Assembly (NCBI RefSeq): GCF_904849725.1
Contig: NC_058521.1
Span: forward strand, 560,872,176-560,936,175
Length of the DNA: 64,000 bases
Direction: 5' to 3'
Origin: Hordeum vulgare subsp. vulgare
Taxonomy: Eukaryota; Streptophyta; Magnoliopsida; Poales; Poaceae
This document shows, in pieces, positions 35,113 to 45,861 of this stretch. The position numbers and the translations under genes are program-made. Positions within the stretch are counted from its first letter, which is position 1. Each line of letters begins with the position of its first letter. Under the pieces are notes generated by a model. That model did not search any database. It had not been told where the DNA came from and saw nothing but the letters and a program-made list of their open reading frames with translations.

Positions 35113-37037
35113 ACCAAGCTAGGCCAAAAGCCTAAGCTTGGGGGATTACGTGTTCTCACCGACTTTACATTCATGCTTATGCTTTCACTCTGTTAGCCGG
35201 TGTTTACACTTTGCCACTGTATTATCCATGCTAGTTTCTTTTCGTTTTCTTGTTTTCTTGTTTTGTGTCCTTTTGAGAAAACCCAAAAAGATTTTTCTTT
35301 CTTCTTTTGCTTGTTGGGAGCTTTCTCGTGTGAATAGCTTTCTTTTTCTTTGTGTCAAGGTAGAAGATATTGGTTACAATGTTTAGTGGTTCTTACATGC
35401 TTACCTGTTTAGCTTTCAAAGAGCCATATTATTTTGTCTTCTGCTTTCTGTTTGCCTGCAGATTCAGCTTAGTCCAATGCGCTTATTATCATTTTCATCG
35501 TTCGATCGTGCAAATGAAAGGCAACAATGACGATATATGATGAAGTGACTGAGACTGAAAAGCTGGTATGAACTCTATCTATTTTGTTTTTGTAAATATG
35601 ACTAGCTTGTCGACCCAGATTTAGCTTTGTTGTGAGAGAACCATGTTTGCAATAACAACCTAGAGATCATAGTTTCTGATGCCATGCTTATTTAGCTGAG
35701 AGCTTATAATGGTTTGTCTTGATTGCCAACATAGATTTTGAGATGACTATGATGTAGTATGATAGGATGGTATTCTCCTTTGAATGTTTCAAGTGGCTTG
35801 ACTTGGCGCATGTTCATGCATGTAGTTGAAACAAAATCAACATAGCCTCTATGATGTTCGTGTTCATGGTGATTTATATCCTGTTCATGCTTGCATTCAA
35901 TGTTAGTCAAACTCATTGCATCTTGATGACTGTTGTCACTCTCTAGTTGGTCGCTTCCCAGTCTTTTGCTAGCCTTCACTTGTACTAAGCGGGAATACTG
36001 CTTGTGCATTCACTTCCATAAACCCAAAAGTTTTTCCATGAGAGTCCACCATACCTACCTATTTGCGGTATCTACCTGCCGTTCCAAGTAAATTTGCATG
36101 TGCCATTCTCTAAACCTTCAAGAAATAAATCTGTTTTGCATGCCCGAACCGCTCATGTGGTGACAGAGGGCTATTGGTATCTTCCATGCTAGGAGTGTTA
36201 TCCTTGACATGTGTTTATTCACAGTCATTCACGAGAAAGGGGCCGGTATTTGGGATGCCCAGTTCCATGCTTAAATCAAAAACATAACTGTAAAACAAGA
36301 CTCCCCCTGGATTGATGTTAGTATGGATGGTACCCGAGGATTCGGCTAGCCGTGGAGTGTGATTGATTGGTGGTGGGGGAGTTAAAACTTTACTTTTCTG
36401 TTTGGGAACTGCCTATAGCATGAGTAGCATGGAAGATATTGAGAACTCTTGGTCATTGCGTTGACAATGAAAGCATGCCACCCAAAATTATTATCTCTGT
36501 TTTCAAAAGCTTGAGCTCTGGCACCTATGCAAATGAATGCTTCCCTCTGCGAAGGGAATGTCTATTTATTTTCCTGTCGAGTCATCCTCCTCTTATATAA
36601 GCACCAATTAGCGAGCACCTCTGTCATTTTTATGCTTTGCTTTTTATGGATATTGAGTATGACTATGACTGGATCTTTGTTGCTATGAATTACAATGTTT
36701 AGTCAGCCCTTGATCTTTGAAAGTGCTCTGCATTTATGTTTTGCGGTCTCAGAAAGAGCTAGCGAGATACCACCTCTTCATATTGCATCATGCTTGTTTT
36801 GATTGAAGTGTTGGTATTTGGAACTCATTATTATTTTCTCGTTAGCTGATTATGCCATTGACATTAGTTTACCGTGAGACCTTTGTGTCATTTGCTTATG
36901 TGGTTAACTTGTGATCTTGCTGAAATTCTGGTTATGAGTTAGACATAGTTGCAACAACAAGATCAAACAGAGTTTGTCAAAGTTTTTCTTTCTCTCTCAG
37001 TTTGTCAACTGAGTTGCTTGAGGACAAGCAAGGTTTT
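35113..37037. other. Non-coding internal region of the gypsy remnant
   Basis: About 1.9 kb lies between the end of gag and the polypurine tract. Neither strand has a frame with protease, RT or integrase motifs. It begins and ends with aagcttggggg-type tracts. Confidence 0.6.
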
Positions 37038-37051
37038 AAGCTTGGGGGAGT

Positions 37052-38522
37052 TGATACGTCTCCAACGTATCTACTTTTCCAAACTCTTTTGCCCTTGTTT
37101 TGGACTATAATTTGCATGATTTGAATGGAACTAACCTGGACTGACGCTGTTTTTAGCAGAATTGCCTTGGTTTTATTTTTGTGCAGAAATCAAAGTTCTC
37201 CAAACGTCCTGAAAATTTACGGGGAGCAGTTTTGGAAAATATCAAAAATATCTGCGCCAAGTTCCACCTCAGGGGGTGGGCGAGTGGGCCCACAGGCACC
37301 TGCCGCCCCCAACTCCAGCTCTATAAGTTGTCTTTCGTCCCAGAAAAAATAAAAAGAGAAGTTTTCGTCGCGTTTTCGATACGGAGGCGCCGCCACCACC
37401 TGTTCTTCATCTGGAGGGCAGATCTGGAGTTCGTCTTGGGCTCCGGAGAGGGGAAATCATCGCCATCGTCATCATCAACCTTCTTCCCTCTCCAATTCCT
37501 TGAAGCTCTTCGTCGTTCGTGAGTAATCTATTCGTAGGCTCGCTGGGCGGTGATGAGTAGGATGAGGTCTATCATGTAATCGAGTTAGTTTTGATGGGGA
37601 TTGATCCCTAGTATCCACTATGTTCTGAGATTTGATGTTGCTACTACTTTGCCATGCTTAATGCTTGTCACTAGGGCCCGAGTGCCATGATTTCAGATAT
37701 GAAATTATTATGTTGTCACCAATATATGTGTGTTTTAGATTCGATCTTGCAAGTTGTAGTTACCTACTATGTGTTATGATCCGGCTACCCCGGAGTGACA
37801 ATAACCGAAACCACTCCCAGTGATGACCATAGTTTGAGGAGTTCATGTGTTCACCAAGTGCTAATGCGTTGGTCCGGTTCTTTATTAAAAGGAGAACCTT
37901 AATATCCCGTAGTTTCCTTTTGGACCCCGCTGCCACGGGAGGGATGAACAATAGATGTCATGCAAGTTCTTTTCCCTAAGCACGTATGACGACACACGGA
38001 ATGCATGCCTACATCACATTGAAGAACGGGAGCTCGCCACTTATCTCTCCGTGTTATAGCTGTTGCATGATGAATATCATCCAAACAAATCACCGACCCA
38101 TTGCCTACGAGTTTGTCCTACTACTGTTGTTACTTGTCTTGCTCTGGTGCTGCTGCGACTACTGTTGCTACTGCTGTTACTTGTCTTGCTCTGCTGCTAC
38201 TACTGTTGTTACTGCTGTTACTTGTCTTGCTCTGCTGCTGCTACTGTTGCTACTACTGTCGCTTGCTACTGTTGCTACTTGCTACTGCTGTCACTACTAC
38301 TGTTCCTTGTCACTGCTATTGCTCGTTACACTGCCGTTACTCGTTACTTTGTTGTTACTACTGTGCTTGCAAATACTAATCTTTCAGGTGTGGTTGAATC
38401 TGACAAATTCAGCTGCTAATACTTGAGACTATACTCTAACCTCCCGTCGTGCAAACCAAAAAATTGGGTCGAATACTCTACCCTCGAAAACTGATGCGAA
38501 CCCACGCGCTGGTGGGCCGTCA
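37052..38522 (+). repeat. Gypsy LTR (tgatacgtctcc type)
   Basis: This 1471-bp LTR runs from tgatacgtctccaacgtatc to gtgggccgtca. It contains a run of CTG/CTA/GTT-rich trinucleotides at about 38115-38375 that opens Leu/Cys-rich frames with no coding meaning. A polypurine tract precedes it. The following 30 bases include tctagttccattaccgggga, a degenerate Asp-tRNA primer site. Confidence 0.8.
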
Positions 38523-38646
38523 AGAACATTCTTCTAGTTCCATTACCGGGGAGTGCTATCATCATTCTTCTGGTGCCGTTGTAGGAGAAGGTTCGTTGTC
38601 ATAAGCGTTCGTCTAGCTAACACCAGAGATTGCGCGATCAGAGTAC

Positions 38647-38976
38647 ATGGCTGCCTCGGAGGCAGCTAAGGAGGGTGTCTGGATGAAGCAGTTCATGACG
38701 GATCTTGGAGTAGTGCCGAGTGCACTGAATCCAATAACCCTGTTTTGTGACAACATGGGTGCCATTGCCTTAGCAAAGGAACCATGGTTTCACAAGAAGA
38801 CCAGACACATCAAACGACGCTTCAACCTCATCCGCGACTACGTCGAGGAGGAGGACGTGAATATATGCAAAGTGCACACGGATCTGAATGTAGCAGACCC
38901 GCTGACTAAACCTCTTCCACGGGCAAAGCATGATCAACACCAGACCTGTATGGGTGTTAGATTTATTACAATGTAA
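38647..38976 (+). pseudogene. RNase H end of a BARE-like polyprotein
   Basis: A frame of 109 codons carries DLGVVPSALNPITLFCDN, HIKRRFNLIRDYV and DPLTKPLPRAKH, ending GVRFITM. It is the C-terminus of copia RNase H, closely similar to the end of the Angela frame at 24390. It lacks the upstream catalytic part, so it has no activity alone. Confidence 0.85.
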
Positions 38977-39028
38977 TTCGCATGGTGATGTGAGGGCTAG
39001 ATTATTGACTCTAGTGCAAGTGGGAGAC

Positions 39029-40839
39029 TGTTGGAATTATGCCCTAGAGGCAATGATAAATAAGTTATTATTATAATTCCTGTATCAAGATAATCGTTTA
39101 TTATCCATGCTATAATTGTGTTGAATGAAGACTTAGATACACGTGTGGATACATAGACAAAACACTGTCCCTAGTAAGCCTCTAGTTGGCTAGCTTGTTG
39201 ATCAAGGATGGTCAGGGTTTCCTGGCCATAGGCAAGTGTTGTTGCTTGATAACGGGATCACATCATTAGGAGAATCATGTGATGGGCTAAACCTAAACTA
39301 ATAGACGTAGCATGTTGATCGTGTCATTTTGTTGCTACTGTTTTTCTGTGTGTCAAGTATTTATTCCTATGACCATGAGATCATATAACTCACTGGCACC
39401 GGAGGAATGCCTTGTGTGTATCAAACGTCACAACGTAACTGGGTGACTATAAAGATGCTCTACAGGTATCTCCGAAGGTGCCTGTTGAGTTAGTATGGAT
39501 CAATACTGAGAATTGTCACTCCGTGTGATGGAGAGGTATCTCGGGGCCCACTCGGTAATACAACATCACACACAAGCCTTGCAAGCAATGTGACTTAGTG
39601 TAAGACACGAGATCTTGTATTATGGAACGAATAAAGAGACTTGCCGGTAAACGAGATTGAAATAGGTATGCAGATACTGACGATCGAATCTCGGGTAAGT
39701 AACATACCGAAGGACAAAGGGAATGACATACGTGATTATATGAATCCTTGGCACTGAGGTTCAAACGATAATATCTTCGTAGAATATGTGGGATCCAATA
39801 TGGGCATCTAGGTCCCGCTATTGGATATTGAGCGAGGAGTCCCTCGGGTCATGTCTACATAGTTCTCGAACCCGCAGGGTCTGCACACTTAAGGTTCGGC
39901 GTTGTTTTATGCGTATTTGAGTTATATGGTTGGTTACCGAATGTTGTTCGGAGTCCCGGATGAGATCACAGACGTCATGAGGGTTTCCGGAATGGTCCGG
40001 AGACAAAGATTGATATATAGGATGACCTCATTTGATTACCGGAAAGTTTTCGACATTACCGGGAGTGACGAATGGGTTTTGGATGTTCACCGGGGGGGGG
40101 GGGCAGCCCACTTCGGGGAAGCCCATAGGCCTTAGGGGTGCCGCACCAGCCCTTAGTGGGCTGGTGGGCAAGCCCAAGAAGTCCCCTGCGCAGGATAAGA
40201 GAAAATCAAAGAGAAAAAAGAAAAGAAAAAGGGGAAGTGGGAAAATAGAGAAGGACTCCACCTTCTAATCCTAGTTGGACTAGGATTGGAGGAGGACTCC
40301 TCCTCCCCCCCTTCGACCGAACCCCTTGGGGATCCTTGAGCCTCAAGGCAAGGCCCCTCCCCTCCCTGCTATATATACTGAGGTATTAGGGCTGATTTGA
40401 GACAACTTTGCCACGACAGCCCGACCACATACCTCCACGGTTTTTCCTCTAGATCGCGTTTTTGCGGAGCTCGGGTGGAGCCCTGCTGAGATTAGATCAC
40501 CACCAACCTCCAGAGCGCCATCACGCTGCCGGAGAACTCATCTACCTCTCCATCTCTCTTGCTGGATCAAGAAGGCTGAGATCATCGTCGAGCTGTACGT
40601 GTGCTGAACGCGGAGGTGCCGTCCGTTCGGCACTAGATCGGAGCGGATCGCGGGACGGTTCGCGGGGCGGATCGAGGGACGTGAGGACGTTTCACTACAT
40701 CAACCGCGTTTATTAACTCTTCTGCTGTGCGATCTACAAGGGTACGTAGATCTGAAATCCCCCTCGTAGATGGACATCACCATGATAGGTCTTCGTGCGC
40801 GTAGGAATTTTTTTGTTTCCCATGCGACCTTCCCCATCA
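39029..40839 (+). repeat. BARE-like 3' LTR
   Basis: This roughly 1811-bp LTR begins tgttggaattatgccc. It has a TATA box (ctatatatactg, about 40369-40380) and shares the cgcggaggtgccgt block with the Angela LTRs. It ends near ttccccatca. The exact end is uncertain by three bases because no left flank is available. Confidence 0.85.
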
Positions 40840-40846
40840 TGCATGT

Positions 40847-42046
40847 GTGCCACCGCCACCTCCCGTGCAAAAAATGATGACCCGACGGCGTGATAACACT
40901 TGGAAAAGCAAAGATCGCACGGACGGAACTGTCTCCTATGACCCATCTCGTCGTGCATTTCTTGTCTCCCGCGAGCCTGCAAACCACCGTGATGCTCTCA
41001 AGTGCCCGGAGTGGTGTCAAGCTATGTGCACTGAACTTGACGCTCTTCATGCCAGCGGCACTTGGACGATGTTTCCTCCACCGCCTAATGTCAACATAAT
41101 TGATCGCAAATGGGTGTTCAAAGTAAAGCATAAGGCTGATTGCTCGGTTGATCGTCTCAAAGCTCGTCTCGTCGCCAAAGGATTCAAACAGAGGTATGGG
41201 TTGGATTATGATGACACATTCAGTCCCGTGGTTAAACCTGTTACCGTTCGTTTGGTTCTGTCCATTGTTGTCTCTCGTGGCTGGTACTTACGACAACTCG
41301 ATGTCCAAAATGCATTCCTTCATGGCGTTCTTCAGGTGTAAGTGTACATGAGGCAGCCCCCTGGGTATGCCGATTCAAGTGTCCCTCATTACCTGTGCAA
41401 GCTCAGAAAGGCGTTATGCGGTCTCAAGCAAGTGCCCCGTGCTTGTTATTCCCGGCTCAGTTCTCGCCTTCAGGATCTTGGTTTTGTACCTTCCAAGGCT
41501 GACACCTCCTTGTTCGTTTATAATCGTGGTGGGGTTACTATCTTCATGCTTGTATACGTGGATGATATCATTGTGGCTAGCTCTTCTCAGCCTGCTGTTC
41601 TCAAGCTACTTGCTGATCTCAAGGCTTCCTTTGCTATCAAGGATCTTGGTCCTCTGCATTATTTTCTTGGAGTTCAGGTGAAGTCTTCGCCAGGGGGGCT
41701 GGTTCTCTCTCAGCAAAAGTATATTGTCGACATTCTTCACCGTGCCAACATGGAAAATTGCAATATCGCCACAACACCTATGTCCTCTAGTGAGAAGATC
41801 AGCAAAGATAGTGGTACACTTCTCTCACAGGATGACATCACAAAATACCGGAGCCTAGTTGGTGCACTTCAATACTTGACGCTCACAAGACCAGATATTT
41901 CTTTTGCGGTAAACCGGGTGTGTCAATTTTTGCATGCGCCAACTACGGTTCACTTCTCTGCAGCCAAACGTATTTTGAGGTACTTGAAATACACCTGTGA
42001 TATGGGGCTGTCCATACGCAAGTCTCCCTCTCAAGGAAACAAATAG
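40847..42046 (+). pseudogene. RT domain of the short-LTR copia
   Basis: The frame contains [35 protein letters not shown] and [13 protein letters not shown], then TAA at 41339-41341. It continues in the same phase with [24 protein letters not shown] and [13 protein letters not shown], to [16 protein letters not shown]. It then runs into the hAT MITE at 42032. RT copies element RNA into DNA in virus-like particles. The copy has one stop and a transposon insertion and lacks everything upstream of RT. Confidence 0.9.
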
Positions 42047-42563
42047 CGCGCTAAAACGTCGCTATAGCGCGCTAATAGCGTATTTGAAAACTAAACGCTA
42101 CGCTATGCATATTTCACTCGCTATGGCGCTATTCACGCTAAATACGGTAATTTCGCGCTATAGCGCGTATCGGCGCTATTTTTTTAGACGAATTTTTCAT
42201 CAGCCCACTATTCTTTTGGGCTTTCCGATCCAGTAACCCTAACCAGCGGCGACCAAACCTATAGCGACGACCATACCTACCGAGCAAACCCTAAATCCTT
42301 AACCAAACCTACCGAGCGACGGCGGCAGCGACGGCCACCGGTGCTTCTCCCGTCTCCTCCAGCCACGGTCGACCGCCTCTTGCCGCCTCTTCCGCTCGCA
42401 GCCTCCTCTCCTCTTGCCGCCTCTTCTAAAATCTGTTATTTGTGTTGCTATATGCTGAAATCTGAACAATGTTTTGTGACGCGCTATTTTGCAAAATAGC
42501 GCGCTATTAGCACGCTATTTCGTTCATAGCGTTTTTTTGAAGGTTGCGCTATTTTTTTCCTTG
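42032..42563. mobile_element. hAT-type MITE inside copia RNase H
   Basis: This 532-bp insert has terminal inverted repeats: caaggaaacaaatagcgc at the left, and caaggaaaaaaatagcgc as the complement of the right end. It is flanked by a perfect 8-bp duplication ctccctct (42024-42031 and 42564-42571), which is the hAT signature. Sub-terminal tatagcgcgcta-type palindromes recur many times near both ends. It carries no transposase. Confidence 0.9.
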
Positions 42564-42571
42564 CTCCCTCT

Positions 42572-42994
42572 ATGCTTCTCAGTTGCTTCTCAGATGCAGA
42601 CTGGGCTGGGTGTAGTGATGATCGTCGATCTACGGGAGGTTTTGCAGTTTTCCTTGGTCCTAACCTTGTGTCATGGAGCTCAAGGAAGCAAGCTACCGTA
42701 TCAAGGTCGAGCACAGAGTCCGAGTACAAGGCCCTTGCCAATGGAACAACTGAAGTAATCTGGATACAATCTGTTCTTGGAGAATTGGGCATTTTCATGT
42801 CAAGATCACCAGTTCTATGGTGTGACAACTTGGGAGCTACTTACCTATCTGCCAATCCTGTTTTTCATGCAAGAACAAAGCATATAGAAGTGGACTTCCA
42901 TTTTGTTCGAGAGAGGGTTGCAGCGAAGGCATTGGAAATACGGTTCATCTCCTCCAAAGAACAGGCTGCGGACATATTTACCAAACCTTGCTGA
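42572..42994 (+). pseudogene. RNase H domain of the short-LTR copia
   Basis: The frame resumes after the MITE with [56 protein letters not shown] and [12 protein letters not shown], then stops. The catalytic Asp, Glu and Asp positions (SDAD, TESE, CDN) are present. It is the C-terminal part of the polyprotein begun at 40847. Confidence 0.9.
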
Positions 42995-43059
42995 GTCGCC
43001 ATTGGTGTCTAATAGGTTCAATCTTAATCTTCTTCATGCAAGTTGAGATTGAGGGGGAA

Positions 43060-43228
43060 TGTTAAACACGAAAGTTAGTTTAGATATGGTAGTTAGGATA
43101 ACTATCATATTGTTGTAACAACCTTGTAATCTGGCTTTGCCAAAGATGCCCTAAAGCACGTATATAAATATGATCCAAGGTCCTCAGGTTAGATGTACCG
43201 AACCCATCTCTCTTTCTCTAGTTTCACA
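43060..43228 (+). repeat. 3' LTR of the short-LTR copia
   Basis: This 169-bp LTR is preceded by the tract gagggggaa. It keeps the TATA-like cgtatataaata that the 5' LTR has lost. The target duplication tgagc follows. Confidence 0.9.
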
Positions 43229-43233
43229 TGAGC

Positions 43234-43653
43234 CACATCTCGGACTCTATAATGACAACGCTTCTGAACGACGGTGTGAAAAGGTTCACGGTGAGTGCTG
43301 TTTTAGGCCTCGACATGGACCTGAAGATGCTGGAGGCATTTGCGGATGAAAAATTCCACATCACCGGGTTGGCAGATATGGGGAAGGAGACAACGTTTAG
43401 AGATTGCTTGGTTGAGATCAGGCAGCTCGTCAACCTTCTGCTCAGCAGCCAGCCTGAGAACTTCATGAATCCGGTGATACGGGGGAAGAACTATGGATCG
43501 CTGGACTACAAGAAGGTTTCCATCATTGTCGACAAGTTCAAGGACTCGGCGGACGGGCTGTTCGGAAGCCTTTCCAACCGCAACACGAAGCAGAATGTCC
43601 GCACGAGGTCCTTGGATGTTCTCAAGAGGAGGCTCAAGGATTTTGGCCATTGA
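43234..43653 (+). pseudogene. SEC15: SEC15 (exocyst EXOC6) gene copy, part 2
   Basis: Starting directly after the target duplication, the frame reads HISDSIMTTLLNDGVKRFTV, then GLADMGKETTFRDCLVEIRQ, NLLLSSQPENFMNPVIRG and SLDYKKVSIIVDKFKDSADG, to the stop at 43651-43653. This is the C-terminus of SEC15. It has no frame break of its own and is in phase with part 1. The copia therefore hit an exon of an open, though already shortened, copy. A functional parent gene should exist elsewhere. Confidence 0.9.
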
Positions 43654-44693
43654 GTTGCTCGTATTCTTCTCCAACAATCCGGTTCAGTGTCCACCTTTTT
43701 AAATTTTACTTGTGTTTCGTCCCCTCTCGTTCATTTGTCTGCCTAGGTTATGTTTTGACTTTTTATCAGTTATTACAGTGCAGTAGTGCCCTTAAATAAT
43801 TTTCCTTTTTCCCTGTGGTCCAAATCCTGTGATATAGACACACAAATGTTAAGATCTCTCATGGCCATTGATATATCGATAACTGAAGCAGGGTTTTAAG
43901 ATTCTCTGTCTTGTAGTTTTGAAATTCCTGTGCTTATACAATTCGTGGGTCCCCGGCCTTTTGGAGATAAAAGACATGGAGCATGTACGGCTTCTTCAGT
44001 CTCAATTCGTGTGTATTTGGTTCCTGCATACATGTAATAGAAGTATAATCTGAGAGATTGGTCAGCTGTCAACCTGGAAGACTGAATCTCATGCATGTAG
44101 CGTACGCAATATACAGCACTGTCTGTCTAGGCTGGCGAGCAGCACCAAGTCAATTCTGAAAGTGCAATTCCTGTTGTGGCTAGCTATACCTGAAACCAAA
44201 AATTATTTGGAGTAAACAGATGGCTGTCTGGTTCCGAGCGTACATGGAAGTAATTGAATAGCAGGTCAGGTCAGCTAGTTGAGAAAGAATTCCACAGCAT
44301 GGGGAGGACTTTGCTTTCCATTTTCCAGTTATGTGCGTTGTTGATCAGGTCCATTTGTTGAGCTTGGATCAGCATTCGGTACTGCACGTACTTGCTGAAT
44401 ACTGGAGTACTATTGTTCAAGGTCGTCTCTTTGACATCTCGTTTTCAATGCTAGCTGGAGTAGTATTTCAGTCGCTGTGAAAGAATGCATGCATGATGTC
44501 TAAATTCAACGGGAAGGATACATGTACGCAGTCGCTGTGAATGCATTTCAATTCAACTTTTATGTTCTTTGTTTATTCAAAACATGTACGCAGTCGACTT
44601 CTTTTGGCTCCAAATGCTAGTACTCTGCCTACACCCAGGCTAACCATGCAGAAACCGGAAAACTTTGTTTATTTAGTGAGGGTTTGCAATTTT
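43654..44693. other. Host spacer downstream of SEC15 copy
   Basis: The first bases may be SEC15 3' UTR. The rest is non-coding. From about 44460 it is the first copy of a diverged duplication whose partner lies at 47004-47440. Confidence 0.5.
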
Positions 44694-44970
44694 ATACTCG
44701 CTCCTTTTCTAAATATTTGTATTTTAGAGATTCAACTATGGACTACATACGAAGCAAAATAAATGAATCTATATTTGGTTCCAAATGGACTATATTTTCA
44801 ACCGCCCAGCTACCCTGGGCAGTTGCCCAGACTCAGCTTGCAATCTCTTCCTTAAAATAATGGTAAGGATGAAGAAAATCCAGGTTTTCCATGGATAAAT
44901 CACAAAATAACTGCCGGCCATTAGGAGCCTTCATATGTTGTCCAGGCTATCACATTGAGCTGGCTCCGCC

Positions 44971-45045
<75 letters not shown>

Positions 45046-45105
45046 GTATGTAGTTCATATTGAAATCTCTAAAAGACAAATATTAAGGAATGAAGGCAGT
45101 ACAAA
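44694..45105. mobile_element. Stowaway MITE, interrupted
   Basis: The left arm (ctcgctccttttctaaatat) at about 44697 is followed by the family's actacatacgaagcaaaat block. The right arm (tcgtatgtagttcatattga ... aaatattaaggaatgaaggcag) resumes at 45044. About 270 bp of unrelated sequence and an (AT)n tract lie between them. The insert ends ggctccgccactaac before the (AT)n. Its source is not recognised. Confidence 0.6.
44977..45043. repeat. (AT)n microsatellite
   Basis: About 33 uninterrupted TA units at the junction between the insert and the right arm of the broken Stowaway element. Confidence 0.95.
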
Positions 45106-45335
45106 GTTTGTGTAAGACACGTTATTCATGACAATGGCAGAATATACCATTGGGTTTCAAAGTATAATTATTCGTCGTTCTGTCATAACATTTTGGTAAT
45201 CTAATTAAATTGGAACGGTTTGAAGCTCTCGGCCATAGGGAGTTCGTGACAATCTGTATTGTTTTTTTCTGATTTTTAAACTGTATTGATTGGTTGCTTT
45301 GTAATACAAAACGGGGGAAAACCTCCTTTTCGTCT

Positions 45336-45650
45336 AATTAAATAAGAAAACCATTGTAGAGATAACATGTAAAGAGTAGCGTCGATGGCTTCCGTGACCT
45401 CGCGCCCGCGACCGACGGCGGATTGATCTCCTTCCCCCGGCCTCCATTTCAGCCGTCGAGACCAGATCCGGGCTGCTCTTCGTGTCCTTTCTCAGCTGCA
45501 CCCCTTCTCCCCTCGAGGCCCTCGCAGTGCTGCTCATGGCCCTCGCGTCCGCACCGTCATCTTCGACTCCGTCGGCCGTCTCGAATGCCGCGTCGCGCTG
45601 GCTATTGCTGCTAAAACGGACTGAATCCGTATACATGTCGAAATTTTAGG
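45336..45650. other. GC-rich block of unknown origin
   Basis: The composition is much more GC-rich than the flanks. Frames on both strands are open for 60-100 codons but carry stops and show no domain I recognise. It may be a decayed gene fragment. Confidence 0.35.
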
Positions 45651-45861
45651 GGTTTAGTCATTTTATGGGTCTGCTAGAGATGCATACCTGCACGGGCCTC
45701 GTTGATGGACCGATCGATTGAACCATGCATGCATGTGTACCCTCTTACGCACGCGCATCCATATGCCGCCCAAATTAATCACGCACAATTGCCGAGAAAG
45801 CTACTCCGGTGCCACCCATCTGTATGCATGCCGCCCCGCTATATATACTCTAGCCCCGGCC

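Larger units (their letters stand above)
33760..38640 (+). mobile_element. Athila-like gypsy remnant with one LTR
   Basis: It contains a leader, a gag-like frame (34045-35112), a long non-coding stretch and an LTR at 37052-38522 preceded by the polypurine tract aagcttgggggag. No matching LTR occurs to the left. A second tract, cctaagcttgggggat, lies at 35132-35150 just after gag. No protease, RT or integrase is present. The lack of pol suggests a non-autonomous family or a large internal deletion. The Asp-tRNA-like primer site lies to the right of the LTR, not to the left of gag. Confidence 0.7.
38641..40839 (+). mobile_element. BARE-like copia, 5' truncated
   Basis: The segment starts abruptly inside RNase H (frame EYMAASEAAKEGVWMK) and runs through the end of pol, a tract gtgggagac and a full LTR (39029-40839). 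Gag, protease, integrase and RT are missing. The right edge abuts the short-LTR copia RT region at about 40839. Confidence 0.85.
33376..43228 (+). mobile_element. Short-LTR copia inserted in the SEC15 copy
   Basis: LTRs at 33376-33506 and 43060-43228 begin tgttaaacac and end agtttcaca. They are flanked by identical 5-mers (tgagc, 33371-33375 and 43229-43233). A primer site tggtatcatgcctctg follows the 5' LTR, and gagggggaa precedes the 3' LTR. Only the gag start and the RT-RNase H end of the element survive. Between them lie remnants of an Athila-like gypsy element and a BARE-like copia, and RNase H is split by a hAT MITE. Confidence 0.9.
44461..45280. repeat. Segmental duplication, copy 1
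   Basis: Blocks ttattcaaaacatgtacgca (about 44571), agacacgttattcatgac (about 45114) and catagggagttcgtga (about 45234) recur in the same order and orientation at about 47116, 47235 and 47419. The copies differ by separate MITE insertions. Confidence 0.7.

Noticed and set aside
37986..38426. Leu/Cys-rich frames in three phases
   Set aside because: A product of CTG/CTA/GTT trinucleotide runs in the gypsy LTR.
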